Shown: in pieces, positions 43,000 through 55,780 of the stretch
Numbering within the stretch: position 1 is the stretch's first letter
Layout of the letters: every line of letters starts with the position of its first letter
Assembly: GCA_012295275.1 (NCBI GenBank)
Contig: CM022667.1
Location: 7,178,794-7,242,793 of the forward strand
Length of the DNA stretch: 64,000 bases
From: Chrysomallon squamiferum
Lineage: Eukaryota > Mollusca > Gastropoda > Neomphalida > Peltospiridae
Direction of reading: 5' to 3'
Program-made: the position numbers and the translations under genes
Notes under the pieces: generated by a model
What the model saw: the letters and a program-made list of their open reading frames with translations, nothing else
Told to the model about the DNA's origin: nothing
Databases searched by the model: none

Positions 43000-43622
43000 G
43001 ACCTTTCTTCATAATCTCTATACAGGACTGTTCTTCATAATCTGTATATAGGACCTTTCTTAGTAATCTATTCTCAGAACTATTTTTCATAATCTGTACA
43101 CAATGCTCTTCTTCACAATCTCTACACAGGACCAATCTTTATAATCTAGACACAGGACCAATCTTTATAATCTAGACACAGGACCAATCTTTATAATCTA
43201 TACACAAGACTAATCTTTATAATCTAGACACAGGACCAATATTTATAATCTATACACAGGACCAATCTTTATAATCTATACACAGGACCAGTCTTTATAA
43301 TCTATACACAGGACCAGTCTTTATAATCTCTACATAGGACCAATCTTTATAATCTATACACAGGACCATTCTGTATAATCAATAAACAGGACCAATCTTT
43401 ATAATCTATACACAGGACCAATCTTTATAATCTATACACAGGACCAATCTTTATAACCTATAAACAGGACCATTCTTTATAATCAGTAAACAGGACAATT
43501 CTATATAATCAATAAACAGGACCAATCTTTATAACCTATAAACAGGACCATTCTTTATAATCAGTAAACAGGACAATTCTGTATAATCAATAAACAGGAC
43601 TATTCTTCATAATCAGTAACCA
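43000..43622. repeat. 26-bp minisatellite
   Basis: About 23 copies of caggaccaatctttataatc plus tataca, intergenic between copine and the CUB cluster. 42720-43000 and 43622-44330 are AT-rich with nothing recognised. Confidence 0.93.
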
Positions 43623-44334
43623 CTGTCAGTGGAGTCATCACCTTGACTGCAGCAGTCAAACATCCTTGATCATGTTCCACGTGATTGCATAATCTCTCCA
43701 ACTAAAGATGTAGTCAACATACTGGATACAGAAGTGTAATTAAGAACAATAAGAAAAATAGCACCCAATTTTTATTTTATCCTTTGACTAAGAATTAATT
43801 GGAAACAATATAAATATTATATTTGTCTTTACAAAATAGTGAAAATTTACATATGTGCTTGTATTATGATTAGGTCTACACTGGATGTTCACGAGTTGGA
43901 AAAAGAAAGAATTTAAACCAGGTATTTTGTATACACTGCTCCCTTACAACTGACTGTCATATAGCTTTTAACAGTTTTATCACAAATGTCCACAATTATT
44001 ACTAACAAAATGTTAACTGCTGTCTCTGCACCTGTCTACTGCGGAGAAGATTAATTTATCATTTAGATTACATTTGAATGTATAGAATAGGTACACAGTT
44101 GTTTGTTTTTGAATTTTAACATTCCTATGATAGAGGAGCAAAGTTACAAAATAAAAGTGTTTAAGAAGCAAAACCTGCTCTTTATAACTGTTAAATGTTT
44201 TTAACAAATACAGACTGAGTGTTGATACCTGTACAATACTTATTACACAACATCACCATGTTACAAGATACTTTTCTCTCATTCTGTTGGTCTCCTGTAG
44301 GTATCATTTCATAGTGGGAATCCTGAAAGTTATA

Positions 44335-44920
44335 ATAACAAACAAATAAATAGTATTGAAAATGACTAAGTATTGTGTAATTTTGTTTTGCTAGAATGTA
44401 TGAAATGACTAAATATTGTACAGTTTTGTTATATTTACACTAGTATATGTGAAATGACTAAATATTGTACAGTTTTGTTATATTTACACTAGTATATGTG
44501 AAATGACTAAGTATTGTATAGTTTTGTTATATTTACACTAGTATATGTGAAATGACTAAGTATTGTATAGTTTTGTTATATTTACACTAGTATATGTGAA
44601 ATGACTAAGTATTGTATAGTTTTGTTATACTTTCACTCCTGTGTGAAATGACTAAGTATTGTATAGTTTTGTTATATTTACACTAGTATATGTGAAATGA
44701 CTAAATATTGTACAGTTTTGTTATATTTACACTAGTATATGTGAAATGACTAAGTATTGTATAGTTTTGTTATAGTAGTATGTGTGAAATGACTAAGTTT
44801 TGTATATTTTTGTTTTACTTAAACTTGTATGCGTGAAACTAGGTTTTGTATAATTTTGTTGTACTAACTGTAGTATGTGTGAAATGACTAAGTATTGTAT
44901 AGTTTTGTTATACTTAAAGT
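44335..44920. repeat. About 49-bp minisatellite
   Basis: About 11 copies of gtgaaatgactaagtattgt, atagttttgttatatttaca and ctagtatat. Confidence 0.93.
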
Positions 44921-44924
44921 GTAC

Positions 44925-45215
44925 TTTAAAGTGTTCTTGTACCAGAAACTATTAAATATTTTAAACTGTTCTTGTACCAGAAACTATTAAATATGTAAAA
45001 CTGTTCTTGTACCAGAAACTATTAAATATTTAAAACTTTTCTTGTACCAGAAACTATTAAATATTTTAAAGTGTTCTTGTACCAGAAACTATTAAATATT
45101 TAAAATTGTTCTTGTACCAGAAACTATTAAATATTTTAAAGTGTTCCTGTACCAGAAACTATTAAATATTTGAAAGTGTTCTTGTACCAAAATCTATTAT
45201 ATATGTAATTTTATA
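44925..45215. repeat. About 35-bp minisatellite
   Basis: About eight copies of gttcttgtaccagaaactat plus taaatattttaaa, directly following the 49-bp array. Confidence 0.93.
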
Positions 45216-45698
45216 AATATTCTGGTATCAGTAACACTGTATTGAAATTTTAAAAATATTCTTGTATCATAAAAATTATACTAAATTAAATATTTTTGTA
45301 CAAGAAATTTCTTAATTAAATATTTTGTAGTAGTAGTTGTTGTAATTTTAGTGGTAGTAGTTGTAGTAGTAGTAGGTGTAGTGATGGTGATATACAGTAA
45401 TATAGAAAAGTTGATCTATATGTATTTGTATTTATAGATATATATTAACCAGTAAATATTAACTGTTGTCTGCCTGCTCGCTTTAGAAATAGTCTGTTAT
45501 GATACTTCACTTCCTATCTACTTCATGGCTTGTATTATTCTCATATAATATGTATAACATTTCTTTAAATCAACTTGTGACAGCACTAAATTAATAATCT
45601 TATAAATGTGTGTTTTTTCGAACTTTAATAGACTGATTAAATGTTGTAGCTATAAAATTAGAACAGTCCTTTAAAAGTAAATCATTAAACGAAATCAC

Positions 45699-45887
45699 CA
45701 GCAAGACATTTGTTTTCATAAACTGTTCCGTCAGTAATCTGCAGATAATCGGATTTACAGAATCTGGAAAGTTCTATGTTGATTCGATGCTTTTGCTTTG
45801 GTGCACGGATTGCGAGGGAGCAATTAAGGTAATCAGAATACGGTTCATTCTTATCGGAGTATTCAACCATTCCGTCTGTGAGTGAAT
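45699..45887 (-). pseudogene. Orphan CUB exon, paralogue of the neighbouring genes
   Basis: A single minus-strand exon between the acceptor agacttgcag and the donor GCTG|GTGATT, phase 1 at both ends like exon 2 of the two complete paralogues. It encodes the N-terminal half of a CUB domain (NCSLAIRAPKQKHRINIELS; compare [20 protein letters not shown] at 47.4 kb). The first CUB cysteine is replaced (SLTDG where paralogues have QLCDK and ELCGT). Without splicing the frame stops at 45682. I could not find a signal-peptide exon, second CUB half, LDLa or TM exon on this strand down to 43 kb. It may be a relic or an unrecognised gene. Confidence 0.7.
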
Positions 45888-45999
45888 CTGCAAGTCTAGT
45901 TGGTTAGAGCAACACCGTTTCTGAAGATTGACTGAAATTACAAAATAGTATAAATGAAATAGAATTACACATATACAAAAAAAAAAAAAAAAAAAAAAT

Positions 46000-46379
46000 A
46001 CCCCCCCCCCAAAAAATAATTATAATAAAAATAAATAAATAAAATAAAATAAATAAAAAATAAAATAAAAATATAAATACATATATAAAAATAAAAACAG
46101 TTAACTGCCATCAATTTCTAAAGCAAATGATTTCATTACAATAAGTAACACCCATCTCTCATCCCTACCCCCAAAACACAATGTATACGACATTAACGTT
46201 ACACACATATACTCGAACAAATACGTGTATGTTTGTTGAAGTTGTTAATGAAGTTTTGATTTTAAAAACAAAATATTTATACTTGAACACAGAAAACTAC
46301 GGAATTGGCACCAGTATAAAATATGTCCCGTCTATGCATACTTTTTAAATTATTTATTTATTTATTTTTTATTTCTTTA

Positions 46380-46420
<41 letters not shown>
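46000..46420. repeat. Simple repeats between divergent CUB exons
   Basis: Poly-A then poly-C (about 45978-46010), TAAAA-rich sequence to 46100, and (ATT)n at about 46381-46418, in the 0.7 kb between the orphan exon and the next gene. Confidence 0.8.
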
Positions 46421-46569
46421 TTGACGACTTTTTATACAATTACCATTTATATACATTGCTACCAAATCTTCTTTATAAACCATTTATATATTTATTTATT
46501 TTATGAAATTTGTATGGAGCTGTAGAAATTAATAGAGGGATTTTCAAATGCAAATTGAAGATAACGGAA

Positions 46570-49500
46570 ATGGCGTCAAATATAATTTTGCTGTTTATGT
46601 TTACTGCCTTTTTACAGGATACTGATGGTGCTCACTACAAAGTATGTAAGTGACAGGCATTAATATTATTGATACGTTAATTATCAAATCAGTTGTCATA
46701 ATATATTAAAATTGGAATGTCTGTTAATATCGTAACAATTCTAATAGAGTTATGATTGTTTATTTTATGGATATTTATTTACTCTATTGATTATTTAGAA
46801 GATATGAATTCTATTTATTTAGTAGATATTTGATTATTATATTGATTATTTAGTAGACATTTAATTGTTCTGTTGATTGTATATTTAATTATTCTCTTTA
46901 TTATTTAATAAATATTTAAATCATCTACTGATTATGATTAGTTAATAGATATTTAATAATTTTTTTGATTATTTAGTAGATATTTACTTATTATATTGAT
47001 TATTTAGTAGATGATTAATTATTCTGTTGATTATTTAACAGAAATAATTATTCTACTGATTATTCTAGCGGAGATGTAATGTTTCTGTATCAGCACATCT
47101 CGATGTCCATGTTTATCTTTATGGCTGAAGAGGTTATGTGAGATGGAAAAAAGGAGAGCTGAACACAAAGCGATTACCTAAGTTAAAATGTAGATGATGT
47201 AATTACTCCAGTATAATTACTTTAGTAGAATTTAATTGTTGTAGATTTGTTCTCATTTTCAGTTTTCATGGACCAGTTGTGTGACAAAGTAATTGATCTT
47301 AATAACGAAACTTGGCCGTTCGGCAAACTGAAGCTGACGAAGTCGAGATACTACAAAAACAACATGGATTGTGCACTCACCATCAAAGCACGACCTCAAC
47401 GTCGTCTGCTCGTAAAGTTTCTGCGACTAGACATTCATAAAAATCGCAACACCTGCAACGATTGGCTGGTAATGTTTGACTCGAAGACATCAGTGGACAT
47501 TGCAAACGTTGAAGGTATCAGCAACATAATTTACACCGAAAGATATCAGAATAACAGATAACGCGATTATATTTAAATACGCGGAAAGTTTAAAAATTAA
47601 TTTTTATTCTTTTATTTTGTGTTTATATTAAAACAATATTGTTAGCACTTTAAAACATTTTATTACTTTCCTTGTAAATATTAATAATATTGTTATTTTA
47701 AAAGAAACGCTGACGATTTAATTTTTATTTTAAAATTCATTGTTGTCATGTTTCAACACATTTCAATAAAGTTTTAAAGCATTATTCAGAAAAGAACATA
47801 TACATATTAATGATGGGCTATAGTGATGTATGTTACACCACTCAGATTTCATGTTCTCTGATGTTTTCACTTGAGATTATTTTTACATAGAAATCTTTAG
47901 TAGATCCGCCTTGAGTCAAATCGTAAGATAGGCTCTCAAACAATAACTAATTGCAAGATGTTGACAAAAATACAGCAGGAGAATGAAGACTCGCCAAAAG
48001 TTAGTGTCGTGATCTTACAGCATGGTCTTCTTGTTTTATCAGTGACTCAAAGAACACGGCACTCTCTAGAGAAACAGCGTGGTGTTCTAGTTTTATCAGT
48101 GACTCAAAGAACACGGCACTCTCTAGAGAAACAGCGTGGTTTTCTAGTTTTATCAGTGACTTACAGAACACGGCACTCTCTAGAGAAACAGCGTGGTGTT
48201 CTAGTTTTATCAGTGACTTACAGAATGAGGCAATCTCTAGAGAAACAGCGTGGTTTTCTGGTTTTATCAGTGACTTACAGAACACGGCACTCTCTAGAGA
48301 AACAGCGTGATGTTCTGGTTTTAGCAGTGACTTACAGAATGAGGCAATCTCTAGAGAAACAGCTCGGTTTTCTGGTTTTAGCAGTGACTTACAGAATGAG
48401 GCAATCTCTAGAGAAACAGCGTAGTTTTCTAGTTATATCAGTGACTTACAGAACACGGCACTCTCTAGAGAAACAGCGTGATGTTCTGGTTTTAGCAGTG
48501 ACTTACAGAATGAGGCAATCTCTAGAGAAACAGCTTGGTTTTCTGGTTTTAGCAGTGACTTACAGAATGAGGCAATCTCTAGAGAAACAGCGTGGTTTTC
48601 TGGTTTTATCAGTGACTTACAGAATGAGGCAATCTCTAGAGAAACAGCGTGGTTTTCTGGTTTTATCAGTGACTTACAGAACACGGCAATCTCTAGAGAA
48701 ACAGGAACAGTACTCGTGTGGTACTAGAGTTTCAGTGGACAATGTTTTCTTGATAACATTGATTAGATTGTTGTTACATAAATACGCGGACGAATGCAAA
48801 GTCTGTTATATTTAATTGTTTATCACTGAGACTAACCAGCCTAGTGTTCCGGTATTTAATTGTTTATCACTGAGACTAACCAGCCTAGTGTTCCGGTATT
48901 TAATTGTTTATCACTGACACTAACCTTCCTAGTGTTCCGGTATTTAATTGTTTATCACTGAGACTAACCAGCCTAGTGTTCCGGTATTTAATTGTTTATC
49001 ACTGAGACTAACCAGCCTAGTGTTCCGGTATTTAATTGTTTATCACTGACACTAACCAGCCTAGTGTTCCGGTATTTAATTGTTTATCACTGAGACTAAC
49101 CAGCCTAGTGTTCCGGTATTTAATTGTTTATCACTGAGACTAACCAGCCTAGTGTTCCGGTATTTAATTGTTTATCACTGACACTAACCAGCCTAGTGTT
49201 CCGGTATTTAATTGTTTATCACTGACACTAACCAGCCTAGTGTTCCGGTATTTAATTGTTTATCACTGAGACTAACCAGCCTAGTGTTCCGGTATTTAAT
49301 TGTTTATCACTGAGACTAACCAGCCTAGTGTTCCGGATAAACAAGTAAAAAACAATCAAATACATTACTTTTTTTCAGAGTTAACAATACAGTTTGTGCA
49401 TGTCACAATAGCAAATAAATAAAATGGAGATAGTGTTCTGTTTTTATACTTGACTATTTTTCTATGAAATGAAAGGTGTGCTGTTTTTATACTTGACTAT

Positions 49501-50702
49501 TTTTTTATGAACTGAAAGGTGTTCTGTTTTTATACTTGACTATTTTTTTATGAAATGAAAGGTGTTCTGTTTTTATACTTGACTATTTTTCTATGAAATG
49601 AAAGGTATTCTGTTTTTATACTTGACTATTTTTCTATGAAATGAAAGGTGTTCTGTTTTTATACTTGACTATTTTTCTATGAAATGAAAGGTGTTCTGTT
49701 TTTATACTTGACTATTTGTCTGCTAGGCGCTCTGACGACGAAAATCTGCGGAGAGCAGAAACCCACACGGTACTTCCAGACAACGAAGCAGTATTTGTCG
49801 CTCTACTTCTACAGCGACGGCGCTGCAACTGACGATGGCTTCACGTTGATGTTCACGTCTTTCCATTTAGGTAAAGTTAACAAGTGTAGCAGAAAGCAAA
49901 ATAATTGTTTTATAAGAAACATTTGTATAAAACATATTTGGCTGTGTTCACAAACGAAAAATTAGTGATGTCTATATCCAGATATTACTAATTTTATTCT
50001 TCTTTTTGTTATTATTATATTTCCTAGGTTCTTGCACGCCTTCAGAGTTTAGGTGTAGAAACGGGCGGTGTATTTCAAACAGTCTCAAATGTGATGAGTA
50101 CAACAACTGCGAGGACGGCTCGGATATGTGTTCGGTCATTTCCAGTATCAGCATTCTGTGGATCATCACAATCACAATCGTCGCCTGTCTGCTGGCCATC
50201 GGCGCCTTTCTCTGCATCAGACTGGAGCGAGCCAAACGAGCCAAGGTCATTTACACCACCGTTTTAACACACGACAACAACATCACAACAACAACACAAC
50301 AACAAACAACAACAACAACAAATAAGGCAATGTACAGGAAGAGTAGTATACAGATCTATTACGTTTCAGCTAAGACGTCGTTCTAGTCTGTCAGCGAGGT
50401 CGTTTCGATCGGTGACGTCGGTGAGGTCGGGATCTGTTGGTCGGCAAGCGTCTCTGCCAGCGACAAGTCGTGCAAGTCGTGCAGGATCTCGCAGGTCGGT
50501 GGCAGGAGGCCAGTCTGCGTCACGTCTGTCCCTGCACTCACAGACATCAGACAGACGACAGTCGCCTCGTGCGTCTCCCCGGACTGCACACGTCACCAGG
50601 CCTCCTTCTGTCACCGGCACCCCTTCTATTGTAGGACAGCCTCCTGTAACTAGTCCCCCTCCTCTTACAAGTCCTCGTACCTCATTTACCCCCCTCTTCT
50701 AG
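46570..50702 (+). CDS. Single-pass CUB-LDLa membrane protein (paralogue A)
   Basis: Exons 46570-46645, 47263-47514, 49727-49870, 50028-50245, 50370-50702; 1023 nt, 340 residues, all joins in frame. The signal peptide is in exon 1 ([12 protein letters not shown]). A CUB domain (about 27-157) with four cysteines (QLCDK, MDCAL, NTCND, KICGE) is split over exons 2 and 3. One LDLa module (about 160-192) has six cysteines and NNCEDGSD; the usual final Glu of SDE is Met. A TM helix follows (about 195-220, [20 protein letters not shown]), then basic RLERAKRAK and a Ser/Arg/Thr/Pro-rich tail. The last intron (50246-50369) has a weak donor (AAG|GTCATT); retaining it gives a shorter Thr/Gln-rich tail ending at 50386. 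I do not recognise a named family. NETO-type receptors combine CUB, LDLa and TM but have two CUBs. Probably a cell-surface receptor. Confidence 0.85.
48010..48705. repeat. 57-bp minisatellite in paralogue A intron 2
   Basis: About 12 copies of cactctctagagaaacagcg, tggttttctggttttatcag and tgacttacagaacacgg. The 57-bp period (19 codons) keeps a 285-codon frame open on the plus strand and others on the minus strand. It lies within an intron and has no independent coding signal. Confidence 0.95.
48815..49338. repeat. 44-bp minisatellite in paralogue A intron 2
   Basis: About 12 near-identical copies of tatttaattgtttatcactg, agactaaccagcctagtgtt and ccgg. Confidence 0.96.
49432..49726. repeat. 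43-bp array abutting the exon 3 acceptor of paralogue A
   Basis: Seven copies of gaaatgaaaggtgttctgtt plus tttatacttgactatttttct. The last copy supplies the pyrimidine-rich tract before the acceptor tgtctgctag (49717-49726). Confidence 0.93.
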
Positions 50703-51640
50703 AATCGTGTAAGGAAATCTACAAACCATACTCACACTAGTACGTTGTTTAGTAACGTACTAGATAACAAAATCTAGAAACTACCCACACACTAGTACGT
50801 TGTTTAGTAACGTACTAGTTAATAAAGGTGACTGGTGGTATGAACACACGTCTAATATAAACATTTTATATTAACAAATCATGGTTTGTTTGTACTGTTA
50901 GTGATGAACAAACTTGTCAGATATTTTCTCCATGTTTCTGATGTAGAACTGAATCTAGTGAGAAAAGTTTGTAATCATCTAGTGAATCATGAACATTTTT
51001 ATTCGTGAAACAGCATTTGACTATCATATTGTAAATTACGTGTGTTCAAATAATTGTTGTGTAATGTATTCTGCGTGTGAAACGTTGTTACAAATAATAT
51101 AATGATGAATGTGTAACATAGCTGTAATAAATTATGTGTATTATAAACAATATAAAGCTTTTGCTGTATAAATTATATTTTATTAATGTATTTACTATTA
51201 AATTACATTTGGTAACGTTATAATGGATGTGTTAAAAGGAATGATCTATTTTTGATTTTATATACATCTGTGATGTTATAAATACCATATACTAACATTT
51301 GTTTGTTGCTATTATAAATAAAATAAAACGTTTGTCTTTGTAATGTAAATAATGTGTGTGTGTGTTTTAAATATATGTTTGTGTTCCAACACGAATAGCG
51401 GCATACAGACGTTAAGTATCTGACAGACTGCGTTTCATGAAAGTATTAGGGCAAAACATTGGACGATTTGTCCTTGTGGATTGAATATTTTACTTTTTAA
51501 TGCACGATCAGAAATGAAGATATCACAAATATACCAGACATAGTAGGGCAACAAATATTCTGTACTATACGACGAGTTCAGTAAAAGAAATATTTTACAG
51601 TGTGATGTCACACAGAGTATAATACAAACTCACTGAACTA
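50703..51640 (+). other. 3' UTR of paralogue A and intergenic DNA
   Basis: Contains two copies of cacactagtacgttgtttag followed by taacgtactag (about 50732-50822) and AATAAA at 51126-51131 and about 51317. Nothing else recognised. Confidence 0.55.
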
Positions 51641-51693
51641 TATGTATGTTTAAGAGAATGATTATGTCATCTTGCTTACAGAAACAGCTGATT

Positions 51694-51831
<138 letters not shown>

Positions 51832-52087
51832 TCACAGTTATGGTTTCAGTTAATTTAAGAAGCTTTAACAAAGAAATAAAATTAAATATTTTATTTTTTT
51901 CACGTCTCATATTTCGCTGTACGTTAGTAATAAAAAGGAGATGATACAACAGACAAGCAAGAATTGTTTTTTGATATTGTATTACAGATTTCGTAATAAA
52001 AAGATTTTACGTCACTAAAGAAGTATTATAAGCGGATGGTGACAGATTAATCATATAAATAATGTTCGAGCTGACCAAAACGATTTT

Positions 52088-55000
52088 TTACAGTTTGACT
52101 AAATCAAAACTATCCCGCTCTTCTGACAGGCGTCGTTTTCTTCCTGTTTCCTCTTTCTTATTCTGTTTGTGAAAGGAATGTCCGCTATAGAGTAGCGTCC
52201 CTTGGGAAGAATTCCCGTGAAAGAAAAATTCGTCCTTCTCTGGAACAGGTGCTGGGTAAGCACGGAAGCTAACCACGTGATCCATTACATTAGGCCCCAG
52301 AGGTCCCTCTTTGTAGCCATAGTTTTTCAGGGTTGAAGGATCGAGTGTATGCATCTTGTAAGTACTGCGGTCTTTCAGAATGGTGGAGTAGAGGTCGAAG
52401 TCATCCGCCCGTGACGACAAAGAGTTGAACTTGAAATCACGTGGTAGAGAACCATCCATAGAATATGTCTGCAATAAAACATGTATAACAAAATTTATAT
52501 ATCTACAATAAAACGTATGGCAATATTTATATGTCTTCAATAAAATATATATGACAACATGTATATGTCTACACTATAGCATTATGTGTAACGTCATTTA
52601 TATGTTTATAATAAAACATGTATAACAACATCTATATGTCTACAAAATGGCATTATGTGTAAAAATGTTTTTTATGTCTGGAATATAACAATGTTGCTGT
52701 GTTCAAACCTCACCCCCTCCGATTTTGTTGAAAATATGTGTTTGGGGTAATGGGCTGAAAACGCTGATATTTCCATTTCGTGCATGATTACAAAATAAAT
52801 AAATAAATAAATAACGATTTCCTGTAACGGTCAGTTCAATAACAGTTTGTGTTCAAAAAGGGCGTGGCCGGCCAATATTGAAATGACCATAGCTCAGCAA
52901 TCAATTGGTCAGTAAAGTGGACTGAAAGTGGTTTTGATTTGGCAAGCACTGTAAAATGACTCTTCAGTTTCATTCCCATCTTAAAATTCACATAGCAGGT
53001 GTACAGACTGAGTGCACAGGTTGTTAACATGTTAACAGAGAACTGGTGGGTGTGTCAGTAATCGATGATATAGGAATAGAAGATGAACCAAAAGTGCCGC
53101 TACAAGTACAGGAAAAATACATCTGTTGACTTTATGGACTTAGGACAACATCATATATTGTACAGTGTTACATCTGAACCTTAGGACATCATCATGTATT
53201 GTACAGTGTTACATCTGAAATTAGGACATCATCATATATTGTACAGTGTTACATCTGAACCTTAGGACATCATCATATAGTGTACAGTGTTACATCTGAA
53301 ATTAGGACATCATCATATATTGTACAGTGTTACATCTGAACCTTAGGACAACATCATATAGTGTACAGTGTTACATCTGAAATTAGGACATCATCATATA
53401 TTGTACAGTGTTACATCTGAACCTTAGGACATCATCATATAGTGTACAGTGTTACATCTGAAATTAGGACATCATCATATATTGTACAGTGTTACATCTG
53501 AACCTTAGGACAACATCATATAGTGTACAGTGTTACATCTGAACCTTAGGTATGCATAGTGTGATTCCATTTTACATTCTAGCGAGAAATAACATCACTA
53601 CAGTTATTAGTATTACATGTTGCGCTAATTTATTCAAGCAAAATCACGTGATACGCAAGATAAATTTCAAGGCAAAAGAATATCACTTCAATTTATCGTG
53701 AAATTATATTTCAAGAAAACTTGTCAGTACAACTGATTAATTGTTTGCTGAGCTAAGATCATTTGAATGATGGCTCATTATATATATTGTTGAAGGTTAC
53801 TTATTTAGTATTTAATTGCTAATTTAGATTTTAAAAGATCATTTTCAAAATTGTTTTCATTTCCAAAAATAACATTTTCTTATTTAATAACTATTTTCTT
53901 TTGATGTCTAGTTTTGAAGGCGACAACGCGTGAATCTATTACTCTCGAGAGCTATGACGAATAATAAAAAAGTGTAATCCATTTAGATTTTGTATTACAG
54001 AGATTGCACGTGATTCAAATCGTATCGCAGATAAATCTGATATAATCAGTAACTAGTTATTCTCTATGTAAAAGCACTACTACGATTTAACTAGTGATGT
54101 TAGTTTTAACAAGAGCAATGATGTTAAACATTCAGTGATAAAGTAATGCTATTAATGATGTTAATATTAACCAGTGGAATGATGTTAAACATTCAGTGAT
54201 AAAGTAATGCTATTAATGATGTTAATATTAACCAGTGGAATGATGCTAAACATTCAGTGATAAAGTAATGCTATTAATGATGTTAATATTAACCAGTGGA
54301 ATGATGTTAAACATTCAGTGATAAAGTAATGCTATTAATGATGTTAATATTAACCAGTGGAATGATGTTAAACATTCAGTGACGATGTTAATGATGTTAA
54401 TATTAACCAGTGGAATGATGTTAAACATTCAGTGACGATGTTAATGATGTTAATATGAAGGAATACAGGGTGATATAGATACACATTTTGAACTATGACG
54501 CACCTGAAGAATTCGTTCAAACTGAAAAACAAAATGAAAACATCATTATACATTTTTCTGTTATTCAATTTGTTTTTGACTTTCAGGTGAAACATGAAAT
54601 AAGATTAATTTAAGAGGCGAAAGTGTTTGGGTAATGTAAAATATTTTATTTATTTGTTTACTCAATATCATTCGGAAAAACACTAATTTTAGAAAAAACA
54701 TATTTATTGAACTCTGTTTATCACATGCATTGTTTGTGTATCTAGCAAGAGCAAGATAAATTATCAGAACATAGATAAACATAGATAAACAAACAGGAAA
54801 TTGAGATAGAGATTAAAATACACACACACACTCAACCCACACACACATACATACACACATACATACAGTTGGTGTAAACAGGAAATACAAATATTAGAAA
54901 CAAAACTATAAATGGAAAGAGAACATGAAAGCTAAAAGCGGGTGTTATTTTGTTTTTTCTCTTTCTGCTGTTTTTGTTTCTGATAATGGAGCATTTGTAG

Positions 55001-55746
55001 CTGACAGAGGAAAATTTGTTTGTGATGGCGGCTTGGTCATTCTGGGAATTAGCATTTTTCTTTTCGGCGAAGTGAAATCCGTGTTTATTGGTGGATGATT
55101 TATTCGTCGCTGTGGCGACCTTGGTGACCTTTGAGGCCGCTGTGAACTAGAAGGTTTTTTTCCTGGTACCTTGTCCATTTTCTTCTTGCGGTGTCTGTAG
55201 ACGAAAATTGCAAGAACAAAAGCAACGATTATGACAGCGATGATGCACGCGATGACAATGCCAGCGATAGCACCGACACTGATAATACACAGATCAGAGC
55301 CGTCCCCGCAGTTGTTGAAGCCGTTACATTGCAGTTGCTGACTGATACAAAGGTCGTTGGCACATGAGAACTGGTCAGACTCGCATGGACCTGTAATTAA
55401 AAAACAAAAGATGTATGTATGTATGTATTATGTATGTATGTATGTATGTATGTATGTATGTGAATGAAGAAAAGATAGGTATCTGCATGAGATCTGTATG
55501 ACTGTAGTTCTGGTTTGTTAAACTGGATACTTACCCTCTTCTTCAAACATGTGTAATTAAAATTAGAACTGATTTTGTCACACTTAGTTCATAATGTATA
55601 GTTCACCTTTGTAAGCAGCCGTGAAAATAAAATCGAACTGGTCCCCGACAAACTGCACCCTTTTCATCAACAAAACTGTGACGTAACGTCCATCGGTGAC
55701 GTAAGCATCTTCTGGTGAGATGCTGCCACATAATTTAGCTGAAAAA

Positions 55747-55780
<34 letters not shown>

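Noticed and set aside
47958-48815. 285-codon repeat protein in paralogue A intron 2
   Set aside because: A 57-bp unit gives open frames on both strands. There is no signal peptide or splice-consistent link to the CUB exons, whose frame joins directly from 47514 to 49727.
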